NCBI GenBank assembly: GCA_963736575.1
Contig: CAVTPD010000003.1
Coordinates: 186,001-250,000 of the forward strand
Direction: 5' to 3'
Source: CAVTPD01 sp963736575
GTDB lineage: Bacteria; Bacteroidota; Bacteroidia; Cytophagales; JAAEPT01
Length of the DNA: 64,000 nucleotides
Part shown: in pieces, positions 54,344 through 63,537 of the stretch
How positions within the stretch are numbered: position 1 is the stretch's first letter
Layout: each line of letters starts with the position of its first letter
The notes under the pieces: generated by a model
Databases searched by the model: none
Seen by the model: only the letters and a program-made list of their open reading frames with translations
What the model was told of the DNA's origin: nothing
Program-made: the position numbers and the translations under genes

Positions 54344-55885
54344 TTAGTCGGTCAATTCAGTTACCACTTTATAGGTGGGATCGTCTTCACTGGTAACAAT
54401 TTTAATATCCGAAGCAATTTTGGTTTTGCTTAATAATCTTCTGGAATCATAACTTAAATACGAAACACGCACTTTTTTACCGGCATGAATATATCGTTCA
54501 CAAACTTGGTACAAAGCCTGAATTCCGGTTTGATCCCAAATTCTGCTTTCACTAAAGTTTAATTCTATTTCTTCTGGATCTTTTTCCGGATCAAATTTAT
54601 CTACAAACAATTCGGAAGAACCAAAAAACAAAGGTCCATAAATCTCGAAATGTTTAATTCCGTCGGCATCCATTCGTTTACGCACTCTAATTTTTTTAGC
54701 GTTTTCCCAAGCAAACATCATAGAAGAAATAATAACACCAAAAACAATGGCATAAGCTACATTACTTACAATGGTAAAGCAGGTTACCGAAATCAACACA
54801 AAAGATTCGTTAGCCGGTACTTTTTTAATGTAACGGAAACTGCTCCAAGAAAATGTACTTAAAGCAATGTAGGTTAAAACACCAACAGATATAAATAATG
54901 GTGATTGTAGAACCACATTCGGAATTACTAAAACTACTATAAAAGTTGTAGCCAATATCACCAAATTAAGATAGCGTAAATCTTTACCTATTCTAGAATT
55001 TAGCACGCTTTGGGCAAACATACATGTACCCGGTAAATAGCCAAATAATCCGGAAACCATATTCCCTACGCCTAATGCTTTACATTCCTGATTGGCATCG
55101 CCTCGTTGAGTATCTTCAGAAACTTCGTCTAAAAAAGAAAGAGATACTAAAGAGTTAATTACACACACAAAAGCAATCAATACAATTTTAGGCAAAATGC
55201 TTATTACCGAATTAAAATCAACATCAAATTCACTAATGTATTTAAATGGTATAACAAGTGATAAATTGCTCATTTCAGCATTTTCTACAAAGGTTCCTAA
55301 GACAGGTTCGGGAGCAAAAATATAACTTAGCCCAATTCCTATTACCCAAGCAAAACCAACCACATAATTTAGTTTTCGGTGTGTAAATGCTAAATGCGCC
55401 AACAAGAAAAACGCTGCTAAAGGAATACCAAAACCTAATATACCTTCTAAAGAAAGGTAAGAATCTTCACCTTCAGAAAATTGCAACAACAAAAACTGAT
55501 TGAATATTATCCCAATAGTTACCCCGTTTATAAAACCCAACAAAACAGGTTTTGAAATGAGCCGTATGAATTTACCCAAGCGGTACAAACCCACCAGATA
55601 AATTAACACCCCAACCAAAAGCGTAACAATTGGCAAATAGCCTGTGCCATAATTGGCAATAACAGAAGCTACTAAAACAGCAGAAACTTTTTCGGGACCA
55701 GAAAGCATACCGCTTCTACCGCCCATAAATGTGGTAATTAATCCTACCACCAAAAAACTAGATACCCCAATTATAGGGTCTACACCTGCTAAATAAGCAT
55801 AGAGAAGCAACTCCGGAATAGTTATAAAACCAATTCCAATACCGGAAAATGTATCCTGAAGCTTCTCTTTGCTGTAGCTTATCAA
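54344..55885 (-). CDS. SulP-family anion transporter with STAS domain
   Basis: A 513-residue integral membrane protein. Multiple hydrophobic helices start with SGIGIGFITIPELLLYAYLAG and the anion-loop-like GGRSGMLSGPEKVSAVLVASV, which replaces the usual SNPTGPMAVV-type loop with GPEKVSA. The final 115 residues are a STAS-like domain with YGPLFFGSSELFVDKF and IELNFSESRIWDQTGIQALYQVCE. Unlike its neighbour at 47735 it has no CHU_C tail. It lies 7 bases downstream of pheS and 2 bases upstream of the TPR gene. The transported anion is unknown; sulfate or bicarbonate are the usual choices. Confidence 0.88.
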   Translation of the reverse strand: MISYSKEKLQDTFSGIGIGFITIPELLLYAYLAGVDPIIGVSSFLVVGLITTFMGGRSGMLSGPEKVSAVLVASVIANYGTGYLPIVTLLVGVLIYLVGLYRLGKFIRLISKPVLLGFINGVTIGIIFNQFLLLQFSEGEDSYLSLEGILGFGIPLAAFFLLAHLAFTHRKLNYVVGFAWVIGIGLSYIFAPEPVLGTFVENAEMSNLSLVIPFKYISEFDVDFNSVISILPKIVLIAFVCVINSLVSLSFLDEVSEDTQRGDANQECKALGVGNMVSGLFGYLPGTCMFAQSVLNSRIGKDLRYLNLVILATTFIVVLVIPNVVLQSPLFISVGVLTYIALSTFSWSSFRYIKKVPANESFVLISVTCFTIVSNVAYAIVFGVIISSMMFAWENAKKIRVRKRMDADGIKHFEIYGPLFFGSSELFVDKFDPEKDPEEIELNFSESRIWDQTGIQALYQVCERYIHAGKKVRVSYLSYDSRRLLSKTKIASDIKIVTSEDDPTYKVVTELTD

Positions 55886-55892
55886 GGTCTTT

Positions 55893-56927
55893 TTATTGTG
55901 TATCTATAGATTTGAATTGTCTTAAGAAACGTACGTCATTTTCGGTAAACAGACGTAAATCGTTAATTCTGTATTTTAGCATGGCCATTCTTTCTATACC
56001 CATTCCAAAAGCAAAACCACTGTATTTTTTAGGGTCTATTTTAGAGTTAGAAAGTACGTTTGGATCTACCATACCGGCACCACCAATTTCTACCCAACCA
56101 CTTTGTTTACAGATTTTGCAACCATCACCACCACAGATTAGGCACGAAATATCAATTTCGGCACTTGGTTCTGTAAAAGGAAAATAACTTGGGCGGAAAC
56201 GTAACTTGGTTTCGGCACCAAAAAACTCTTTTACAAAGTAGTATAAGGTTTCTTTTAAGTCTTTAAATGAAACGCCTTCGTTAATGTATAACCCTTCTAC
56301 TTGGTGAAATACGCAATGCGCTCTAGCAGAAATGGCTTCGTTTCTGAAAACTCTACCGGGTGAAAGTGTTCGGATAGGCACTTCTTCGTTTTCCATCACA
56401 CGTACCTGAACCGATGAAGTATGGGTTCTTAAAGCAATGTCGGGATTCTTTTCTATAAAGAAAGTATCCTGCATTTCTCTAGCTGGGTGATTGGGCGGAA
56501 AGTTAAGTGCTGTGAAATTGTGGTAATCGTCTTCAATTTCGGGACCTTCAGAAATATTAAAACCTATGTTTCTGAAAATTCTTACAATTTGCTCCTGAAC
56601 AACGGATAATGGATGTCTTCCACCAAAGCTGTTAGGGATTACCGGAAGCGTTAAATCAAACCCATCGTCACCGGCAGATTCTAATTTTTTATCTTCTATA
56701 GCTTTCACCGAAGCTCTAAATTTCTCTTCGGCGTATTGTTTTAATTTATTAATCTCCGCACCAAAAGCCTTCTTTTGGTCGGGCGCAACGTTTTTAAAAT
56801 CATTGAAAAGAGCACCAATATCACTTTTCTTACCTATGAATTGATCCTTAAAAGCCTCTAGCTCTTCCTCTTTTTCAATAGCAAAACTCTTCGCTTTCTG
56901 GAATAACTCTGTTACCTTCTCTAACAT
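55893..56927 (-). CDS. pheS: Phenylalanine-tRNA ligase alpha subunit
   Basis: The catalytic subunit of the PheRS heterotetramer. The start is the ATG at 56927 (MLEKVTELFQKAKSF), 344 residues; an in-frame TTG sits 9 bases upstream. The N-terminal coiled-coil tRNA-binding region is followed by the class II core: HPLSVVQEQIVRIFRNIGF, HPAREMQDTFFIE (motif 2 region), FHQVEGLYI, and motif 3 in FAFGMGIERMAMLKY. pheT is not adjacent in this window. Confidence 0.97.
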   Translation of the reverse strand: MLEKVTELFQKAKSFAIEKEEELEAFKDQFIGKKSDIGALFNDFKNVAPDQKKAFGAEINKLKQYAEEKFRASVKAIEDKKLESAGDDGFDLTLPVIPNSFGGRHPLSVVQEQIVRIFRNIGFNISEGPEIEDDYHNFTALNFPPNHPAREMQDTFFIEKNPDIALRTHTSSVQVRVMENEEVPIRTLSPGRVFRNEAISARAHCVFHQVEGLYINEGVSFKDLKETLYYFVKEFFGAETKLRFRPSYFPFTEPSAEIDISCLICGGDGCKICKQSGWVEIGGAGMVDPNVLSNSKIDPKKYSGFAFGMGIERMAMLKYRINDLRLFTENDVRFLRQFKSIDTQ

Positions 56928-57046
56928 AATCAACAAAGATAAATACTAATCGCGCAATACGGGATAATTAATAAGAGAAGTTAAAAATTAATTTAAAAAA
57001 GCAAAAGCAAGCTAATTTTAATAACTTTCGAACGAATCATATTGGA

Positions 57047-57688
57047 ATGACCAAAAAAGTATTTCTACTCCTTCTTTTATCTGTATTTATACGTGTTTCT
57101 GCGGAAGATTTAGCAAATCCGGAGACGGTTCTTGAAAGCAAAAAAAGTGCTAAAACAGAAGCATTACCAATTGGTTTTGGTGTTAAAATTATGCCAACGC
57201 TTTTTTGGAACACTATGTTGATTGATGTTGAAGTCCCTTTAGGACAATCCCATTTTACTTTTGGAACCATGTTATACGGTGCTTGGGGCATTAATAAAAA
57301 TCAACCGGCAAGTGAATCCACTTATCAAGACGCTGGTTTTGGTGTAGATTTATACGCCAAATTTTATTTCAATGACACAAAGAAAAATACTTCCGAAGGT
57401 TTATATGCTCTAGTTAATATTTCATACAACAGCATTGTTTATCCAGACGGAACGGTTCGTCCGTTTTCTCTAAACGCCAATTATTCAACCAAAAAGAACG
57501 CTACGGATGCGCCACAAACTTTTAATCCTTATCCGGTTAATGGCGGCCTAGGCATTGGCTATCAGTTAAAAATAATACCAAAACACATATATGGAAGTGT
57601 TATGTTAGGCACTCAATTTTCGGTAGACAAAAGCGGGAAATTCCTGCCTACTATTTATTTCCTTCCTACCATAGGTTATGTTTTCTAA
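57047..57688 (+). CDS. Exported outer-membrane beta-barrel-like protein, function unknown
   Basis: A 213-residue protein with a Sec signal (KKVFLLLLLSVFIRVSA). The mature part is a run of amphipathic strands (FGVKIMPTLFWNTMLIDVEV, FGVDLYAKFYFND) ending in a hydrophobic strand with a terminal Phe (TIGYVF), typical of Bacteroidota outer-membrane barrels. No specific family was recognised. It precedes ccmB by 45 bases in the same direction. A functional link to cytochrome c maturation is not shown. Confidence 0.6.
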   Translation: MTKKVFLLLLLSVFIRVSAEDLANPETVLESKKSAKTEALPIGFGVKIMPTLFWNTMLIDVEVPLGQSHFTFGTMLYGAWGINKNQPASESTYQDAGFGVDLYAKFYFNDTKKNTSEGLYALVNISYNSIVYPDGTVRPFSLNANYSTKKNATDAPQTFNPYPVNGGLGIGYQLKIIPKHIYGSVMLGTQFSVDKSGKFLPTIYFLPTIGYVF

Positions 57689-57733
57689 AGAAGAAATGGC
57701 CAATTTTGTTCACCCAAAGCAAATTATACAGAA

Positions 57734-58411
57734 TTGACTAATTCATTAATACAACAAAGCGTTGAGCTCATAAAAAAAGACTTTTTACTAGAATGGCGCC
57801 AGCGGAATACCTTTTACAGTATGCTGTTGTACGTGGGCGGAACAGTTTTTATCTCATATATTGCCTTTTCTATAAAAACACAACGCTTAATGCCGGTTAC
57901 TTGGAACGCTATGTTTTGGATAATTTTGTTCTTTGCAGCGTTACATTCTATTTCTAAAAGCTTTACCCAAGAAAGTGAAAACCGAAATTATTACTACTTC
58001 TACGTAGTAAAACCCGAAGCCATTATTCTATCTAAAATGATCTACAACTTCATTAATATGTTGATTGTATCCTTAATAAGCTTCTTGTTTTTCTATGTGG
58101 TTTTCGAAATCCCTATTCTTAATCTACCGCTTTTCTTCCTGAATATCTTATTAGGAAGTTTATCGTTTTCTTTCTCTTTAAGTCTTATTTCGGCCATTGC
58201 TTCAAAAGCCCGCAACAACTCTAGTTTAATGGCTATTTTAAGTGTGCCTATTATAATACCTGTATTAATGATGCTGGTTAAGATTTCTAACCACGCCATA
58301 GACGGCATACAAATGGCCACCGTTTACGACGAAATCTTAGTTTTATTAGCCATAAATATGATTCTTATCACGGTAAGTTATTTACTATTTCCTTACCTTT
58401 GGAAGAGCTAA
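57734..58411 (+). CDS. ccmB: Heme exporter protein B (CcmB)
   Basis: A 225-residue inner-membrane protein of the System I heme-handling ABC complex. Six hydrophobic helices are present. The N-terminal LIKKDFLLEWRQRNTFYSML and the middle FTQESENRNYYYFYVVKPEAI are typical of CcmB. The only fitting start is TTG at 57734, with no better upstream codon. No CcmA ATPase gene is next to it, so CcmA would have to come from elsewhere. It is the first gene of a ccmB-C-D-E-F block. Confidence 0.9.
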   Translation: MTNSLIQQSVELIKKDFLLEWRQRNTFYSMLLYVGGTVFISYIAFSIKTQRLMPVTWNAMFWIILFFAALHSISKSFTQESENRNYYYFYVVKPEAIILSKMIYNFINMLIVSLISFLFFYVVFEIPILNLPLFFLNILLGSLSFSFSLSLISAIASKARNNSSLMAILSVPIIIPVLMMLVKISNHAIDGIQMATVYDEILVLLAINMILITVSYLLFPYLWKS

Positions 58412-58483
58412 AATCAGAAAGCTTTATTGCGCTTAAATAAGCTTCTGAACTGTAGAAGAAACCCCATAGTTCTGCGAAAAAGA

Positions 58484-59284
58484 ATGAAAATTTTAAAAGG
58501 CATTTCCTTATCCGCTGTATTTATTGCACTCATCTTTGTTGCTTTCAAAACTGAAATCCCTTCTTGGGCCAGCGGAACACTTCTAATATTAAATATTGGA
58601 TTAATTGTAATAGCTATTAAAGCCGATCTTTGGAAAGGTGCCACTATTGGTTTATTGTACTTTACTGTAATTGCCGGCTTCCTTTGGGACGTACCGCGTT
58701 TACCTATCTTAAACGAGACCATTCGTAATCAGTATTTCCATGTTCCATTATGGTTTGCTATGATTATACTGCTTTTTACTTCGGTAGTTTATTCTATTAA
58801 ATACTTAAGCAAAGGCAACCTTAACCACGATATTATTGCTACCGAATTGGTAAACGCTGGTTTATTAGTAGGTATGCTGGGCATTACCACCGGTATGATT
58901 TGGGCAGAATATACATGGGGAAAATTCTGGAGCGGTGATCCTAAACAAACGTACGCGGCTATCGGTCTTTTGGTCTATTTCGCTTATTCTGTTTTAAGAG
59001 GTTCTTTTAATAACGATATTCAGAAAGCAAGAATTAGTGCGGTGTACAATATTTTCGCGTTTCCAGCATTATTTGTATTACTGTACATCTTACCAAGAAT
59101 GGCTGAAAATTCTTTGCATCCAGGCGCACAAGGAAACCCGGCCTTTAGTAAGTATGATTTAGATGCCAACATGAGAGTGGTCTTTTACCCGTCTATTTTC
59201 GCTTGGACTTTAGCCGGTCTTTGGATTGCGAACATTAGAACGCGTATAAAGAAACTTAAAATAAAAATAGAAGACCTTGATTGA
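58484..59284 (+). CDS. ccmC: Heme-handling protein CcmC (cytochrome c assembly family)
   Basis: A membrane protein that loads heme onto CcmE. The start is set at the ATG at 58484 (MKILKGISLSAVF, 266 residues); the open frame extends 19 codons upstream with no membrane character. There are about six transmembrane segments. Periplasmic His candidates are in NQYFHVPLWFAM and near NSLHPGAQGN. The tryptophan-rich loop reads WGKFWSGDPKQT, where many family members have a WxWDPxxT-type loop, so one tryptophan is replaced by glycine. An outlying Bacteroidota-type CcmC is inferred. Confidence 0.85.
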   Translation: MKILKGISLSAVFIALIFVAFKTEIPSWASGTLLILNIGLIVIAIKADLWKGATIGLLYFTVIAGFLWDVPRLPILNETIRNQYFHVPLWFAMIILLFTSVVYSIKYLSKGNLNHDIIATELVNAGLLVGMLGITTGMIWAEYTWGKFWSGDPKQTYAAIGLLVYFAYSVLRGSFNNDIQKARISAVYNIFAFPALFVLLYILPRMAENSLHPGAQGNPAFSKYDLDANMRVVFYPSIFAWTLAGLWIANIRTRIKKLKIKIEDLD

Positions 59285-59391
59285 ATAGCGTCTGTTATAC
59301 GTTTACAGATAAATCATTAGTCATTTTGATGGCATAAATCATTATATGTACCAAATGGTGGATTGTGTATTTAAAACATAACTTTAACTAT

Positions 59392-59592
59392 ATGAAAATT
59401 TTAATAACCCTTTGTTTTACGTTCTTAAGCTTTCTGTCTTTCGGGCAATCTGTAGAAATGGCAGATACTATGCGTTCGGAAGGAAAAATATATGTGGTAG
59501 TAGCTGTTTTGGTATTAATCTTAACAGGGCTTATTGCTATGCTTCTAAACACAGACCGTAAAGTGAAAAACCTAGAAGACAAGTTAAAATAA
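59392..59592 (+). CDS. ccmD: CcmD-family small membrane protein
   Basis: A 66-residue protein; the ATG at 59392 is chosen because it opens a signal-like stretch (KILITLCFTFLSFLSFG), nine codons after a poorer upstream start. A single transmembrane helix (VVVAVLVLILTGLIAMLL) is followed by a charged coiled end with KVKNLEDKLK. This is the layout of CcmD, which helps release holo-CcmE. It lies between ccmC and ccmE. Confidence 0.75.
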   Translation: MKILITLCFTFLSFLSFGQSVEMADTMRSEGKIYVVVAVLVLILTGLIAMLLNTDRKVKNLEDKLK

Positions 59593-59609
59593 ACAGAATA
59601 CCCATTAAC

Positions 59610-60029
59610 ATGAAAAAAGGACAAATTATAGGTTTGGTAGTTATTGCGATAGCCATTGCTATTGTATTAACCACTTTTGATGATGCTAGTTCTTATGTAG
59701 ACTTCGCTACTGCCAAAGAAATGGCAGAAAATGGCGAAGAAGGTGATATACATATAGTTGGGGAATTGAAGAAAAATGCTTCCGGAGAAATTGTAGGCCT
59801 AAACTACGACCCCGTAAAAGACCCTAACCTGTTTACCTTTACTGTTATTGACGAAGGAAAAAGCGAACAACAAGTAATTTACTTTAACAGTAAACCCGCC
59901 GATTTAGAAAAATCGGAGAAGATTGTAATTATTGGCCACTTTAAAGGAAACCAATTTATTGCAAAAGATATTTTGTTAAAATGTCCTTCTAAATACAACG
60001 AAGAAACCATTAAAACCGACAACACTTAA
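59610..60029 (+). CDS. ccmE: Heme chaperone CcmE, cysteine-type
   Basis: A 139-residue periplasmic heme chaperone anchored by one N-terminal helix (IIGLVVIAIAIAIVLTTF). An OB-fold beta barrel follows, with DIHIVGELKKNASGEIVGL and IVIIGHFKGNQFIAKDIL. The heme-attachment motif is CPSKY near the C-terminus, so the usual HxxxY histidine is a cysteine (CxxxY). CxxxY CcmE proteins are known in some other prokaryotes and imply a different covalent heme bond. Its stop TAA overlaps the ATG of ccmF. Confidence 0.92.
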   Translation: MKKGQIIGLVVIAIAIAIVLTTFDDASSYVDFATAKEMAENGEEGDIHIVGELKKNASGEIVGLNYDPVKDPNLFTFTVIDEGKSEQQVIYFNSKPADLEKSEKIVIIGHFKGNQFIAKDILLKCPSKYNEETIKTDNT

Positions 60030-62614
60030 TGAGGTTATTTATAGGCGATGCAGGCCACTACCTAGTTATACTAAGCTTTGTTTTCAGTATAATTTCTGCC
60101 TTTTCATACTTTCTGTCTACTAAACAAGAAGAATTAGCTTCTGCTAAAGACTGGCGCAACTTCGCTAGAATATCATTCTTTATACACGGTTTATCTGTAA
60201 TTGGTGTGGTGGTGTGTTTATTCATCATTATTCAAAACCATTATTACGAATACCATTACGCTTGGAGCCACAGCTCAGATTTCTTGCCCACACACTTTAT
60301 GATTTCCTGTTTTTGGGAAGGGCAAGAAGGTAGTTTCCTGCTTTGGATTTTCTGGCATGTGATATTGGGAACAATTTTAATCTTCACTTCTAAAAAATGG
60401 GAAGCACACGTAATGACCATTTTTGTAGCGGTACAGATTTTCTTAACCTCCATGATTATTGGAGTAGTATTTCTGGACATCAAAATTGGTAGTAGCCCCT
60501 TTATTCTATTGAGAGAAGCCTTATACAATGCGCCCATCTTTCAAGCCAACCCGGGATTTGTTCCCGAAGACGGAACTGGATTAAATCCATTATTACAAAA
60601 TTACTGGATGGTTATACACCCTCCTACCTTGTTTTTAGGATTTGCCGGTACATTAGTGCCTTTTGCTTATGCTATTGCCGCCCTTTGGCGAAAAGAATAC
60701 ACTTCATGGATAAAACCCGTTTTACCATGGACTTTAGCTACGGCCATGGTCTTAGGTGTAGGGATTTTAATGGGTGCTTATTGGGCATACGAAACATTAA
60801 ACTTTGGCGGTTATTGGAACTGGGACCCCGTAGAAAACGCGGTTTATGTACCATGGTTGGTTTTAATTGCCGGCTTACATGGTATGACGCTTTACCAAAG
60901 CAAAAAAGTAGGCCTGAAATTATCCTTCATTCTGGTTTGCACCTCTTTCTTATTAATTCTCTATTCTACATTCTTAACCCGTAGTGGAATTCTAGGAGAA
61001 GCTTCTGTACATTCTTTTACCGATTTAGGTTTATCTGGACAGTTGTTGGTATACCTGCTTTTCTTTGTGGTCATAGCAACGGTTATACTAATAATCCGTT
61101 GGAAAGAAATTCCAGAGAAAGAAAGCAAGTCTACCATTTACTCTACCGAATTATGGATTTTCTTAGGGGTTTCCGTTTTGTTAATTGCCAGTTTTCAGGT
61201 AATTATGGCCACTTCAATACCCGTATTTAATACCATAAAAGGTTTATTTGGCGAAAAAGGGAAATTAGCGCCCCCAAGTGATCAAGTTTTATTTTATAGT
61301 AAATTTCAGTTGTGGGCGGGTGTTTTTATTGCGCTTTTAGGCGGAATTGGCCAATACGTTTGGTGGAATAAATTTGACAGCGCTTCTTTTAAGAAAGTGA
61401 TTAGAAACTTCTTATTGGTAATCGTTTCTTTATTGATTTTCTCCATTGCTATTATTGTACTATTAGATTCTAGTTACCAAAGGTTTGATCTTTTAGCAGC
61501 CGAACTTCAGGACCAACAATCATTAAAACCTTTATTCAGTTACATAGTTTGGGCGTTTGGGTACATCTTATTATTGGCTTTTGCCATGTTTTCGGCATTT
61601 ACTTCTGCCCGTATACTTCAACAAAAATTAATTAAAGACCCTAAACTTTCGGGTGGGGCAATTGCGCACATTAGTGTTGCCTTAATGCTTATTGGTATTT
61701 TATTTTCTTCGGGTTATTCTAAAATCACTTCTGTTAACCGAAGCGGTTTGTTGTATTCTAAAGAATTTCCAGAGCAAATGAATTTAGAAAACGTACTGCT
61801 TTGGAGAAAAAAACCATTGGATATGCCGCCTTACCGATTGGTTTATCAGGGTCCTTTAATAAAGAAAAAAGGCGAAGACGAATTTCTGAAAAAAGACCTT
61901 TTAGCACTAGACGAAAAAAGACACCGTGCTTTTGTTACTTCGGAACTGAAAACAAAAGAGTCGGTATATGCTACGGGTGACACCGTTTCTATTGATCCTG
62001 AAAACACCTATTACGAAGTAGATTATTACGATGAAAGCGGTGAGAAATTTACGCTTTACCCTAGAGCACAAGCCAACCCAAGCATGGGTTTATTGGCTTC
62101 GCCTGATGTAAAACACTTAATAACGAAGGATTTATATACGTTTATTGCTTCTATACCAGACCCTACACAGGAAGTAAAATGGCACGATGAATCCATGATA
62201 GAATTAAGTTTAGGCGATACTACTTACATGAACGATTTTGTGGTTCGTTTAGACAGCGTACAGCAAGTAAGCAGCTTACCTATGACAACTATTAAGCAAG
62301 ACGATATTGCCATACAAGCCACCTTTTCTGTTTTTACCGAAAGTGAGCTTTTAAATATGAAACCTGTTTTAATTATTGGCGGTAATCAGGCTAAAGCTTC
62401 TGAAGAAACATTAATGGATGCGGGTATTAGACTAAGTTTTGTTGGTTTTAACAACGAAACCCAAAAGTTTAAATTTGCAGTACAGACTTCTCAACGCGAT
62501 TATATTATACTAAAAGTGATGGAAAAACCATTAATTAATTTCCTTTGGTTTGGCTGTATTTTAATGGCCATTGGTTTCTGTATTTCCATTTACCGAAGAG
62601 TTAAAGAACTTTAA
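60029..62614 (+). CDS. ccmF: Cytochrome c heme lyase subunit CcmF
   Basis: An 861-residue multi-pass membrane protein that attaches heme to apocytochrome c. The tryptophan-rich WWD motif is intact in FGGYWNWDPVENAVYVPWL. Conserved His positions are in FFIHGLSVIG, YWMVIHPPTLFLGF and the GAIAHISVALMLIG region. A C-terminal hydrophilic domain (about residues 590-820) precedes a last helix. It is longer than typical proteobacterial CcmF because of this domain. No CcmG or CcmH gene follows in the window. Confidence 0.93.
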   Translation: MRLFIGDAGHYLVILSFVFSIISAFSYFLSTKQEELASAKDWRNFARISFFIHGLSVIGVVVCLFIIIQNHYYEYHYAWSHSSDFLPTHFMISCFWEGQEGSFLLWIFWHVILGTILIFTSKKWEAHVMTIFVAVQIFLTSMIIGVVFLDIKIGSSPFILLREALYNAPIFQANPGFVPEDGTGLNPLLQNYWMVIHPPTLFLGFAGTLVPFAYAIAALWRKEYTSWIKPVLPWTLATAMVLGVGILMGAYWAYETLNFGGYWNWDPVENAVYVPWLVLIAGLHGMTLYQSKKVGLKLSFILVCTSFLLILYSTFLTRSGILGEASVHSFTDLGLSGQLLVYLLFFVVIATVILIIRWKEIPEKESKSTIYSTELWIFLGVSVLLIASFQVIMATSIPVFNTIKGLFGEKGKLAPPSDQVLFYSKFQLWAGVFIALLGGIGQYVWWNKFDSASFKKVIRNFLLVIVSLLIFSIAIIVLLDSSYQRFDLLAAELQDQQSLKPLFSYIVWAFGYILLLAFAMFSAFTSARILQQKLIKDPKLSGGAIAHISVALMLIGILFSSGYSKITSVNRSGLLYSKEFPEQMNLENVLLWRKKPLDMPPYRLVYQGPLIKKKGEDEFLKKDLLALDEKRHRAFVTSELKTKESVYATGDTVSIDPENTYYEVDYYDESGEKFTLYPRAQANPSMGLLASPDVKHLITKDLYTFIASIPDPTQEVKWHDESMIELSLGDTTYMNDFVVRLDSVQQVSSLPMTTIKQDDIAIQATFSVFTESELLNMKPVLIIGGNQAKASEETLMDAGIRLSFVGFNNETQKFKFAVQTSQRDYIILKVMEKPLINFLWFGCILMAIGFCISIYRRVKEL

Positions 62615-62623
62615 AACACCTAC

Positions 62624-63151
62624 ATGGATTCTATTTTACAGGCATTTGCTAAAGTAACCACCCTATTTTTTGATGTAGACGGAGTCCTTTCCGACGGAAC
62701 GGTTTTAGTACCCGAAACGGGTGAGCAAATCCGCCGATTTAACATTAAGGACGGCTACGCCATTAACCGGGCTGTAAAAGAAGGATTAAACATTATTATT
62801 ATTTCTGCGGGTCAAAATGAAGGGGTTCGTAAACGTTTAGAATATTTAGGCGTAAAAGAAATCAATTTAGCGGTACCCAACAAAAAGGTTTTAATGCAAA
62901 CGTACCTAGACAAACTTAACCTTTCTTGGGAAGATGTCTTGTACATGGGTGATGACATACCTGACTACGAAGTGATGAGCCAAGTAGGGATCCCTGTTTG
63001 CCCAAACGATGCGGCACAAGATATTTTGGCAGTCTCTAAATATGTTTCTCCTTTTAAAGGCGGACAAGGCGCTGTACGGGATGTGCTAGAAAAAGTCTTA
63101 AAGATCCAAGGCAAGTGGCCGGTAAAACATACCAGTGGGGTGAATAATTAA
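62624..63151 (+). CDS. kdsC: KdsC-like HAD phosphatase
   Basis: A 175-residue C0-type HAD enzyme, matching 3-deoxy-D-manno-octulosonate 8-phosphate phosphatase, which makes KDO for lipopolysaccharide. The nucleophile Asp is in LFFDVDGVLSDGTV (DxDG type). Motif II is IIISAGQNEGVRKRL, and the Mg-binding motif IV is YMGDDIPDYEVM. It begins 9 bases after ccmF, in line but functionally unrelated. Confidence 0.9.
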   Translation: MDSILQAFAKVTTLFFDVDGVLSDGTVLVPETGEQIRRFNIKDGYAINRAVKEGLNIIIISAGQNEGVRKRLEYLGVKEINLAVPNKKVLMQTYLDKLNLSWEDVLYMGDDIPDYEVMSQVGIPVCPNDAAQDILAVSKYVSPFKGGQGAVRDVLEKVLKIQGKWPVKHTSGVNN

Positions 63152-63537
63152 TAAAGCAGTACTGAGTGATGGGTTTTGAGTTCTTCGCGATAACCTTTTC
63201 CCGTAGTTGGTCTTTTGACCACCAATAACTACCTTATAAATCTTTGTTTACTGCTGAGCCACCTTTTTTACGCTTAAATCCACAAAACATCCTTAATTAA
63301 GAATACATAGTTTTTAACTACAACAAAATTCCACAACTATAGATAAAACAGGGGTTTATCTTCTACAATGTAGTGGTTAGCTAATTTATTCAACAGAAGA
63401 GAATTAAACCCGCTAAAAGTGCCTTATCCTTTTTAAAAAGAACTTTTTTGGCTGAAATCATAGCTGTATAAATTCATTAATCATAGCTGGCACATTTTTT
63501 TACTCTACCTGTATAATGTCAACATAAAATTACTGTC
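63152..63537. other. 386-base intergenic region
   Basis: No ORF of note was seen. A stem AGATAAA/TTTATCT (63341-63361) and a TGGTC-TTTT-GACCA hairpin lie within it, neither with a T run. Two near copies of AATCATAGCTG occur around 63458-63490. TATAAT at 63512-63517 lies 20 bases before the DUF4142 ATG, but no Bacteroidota -7 box TAnnTTTG was found, so promoter assignment is open. Confidence 0.4.
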
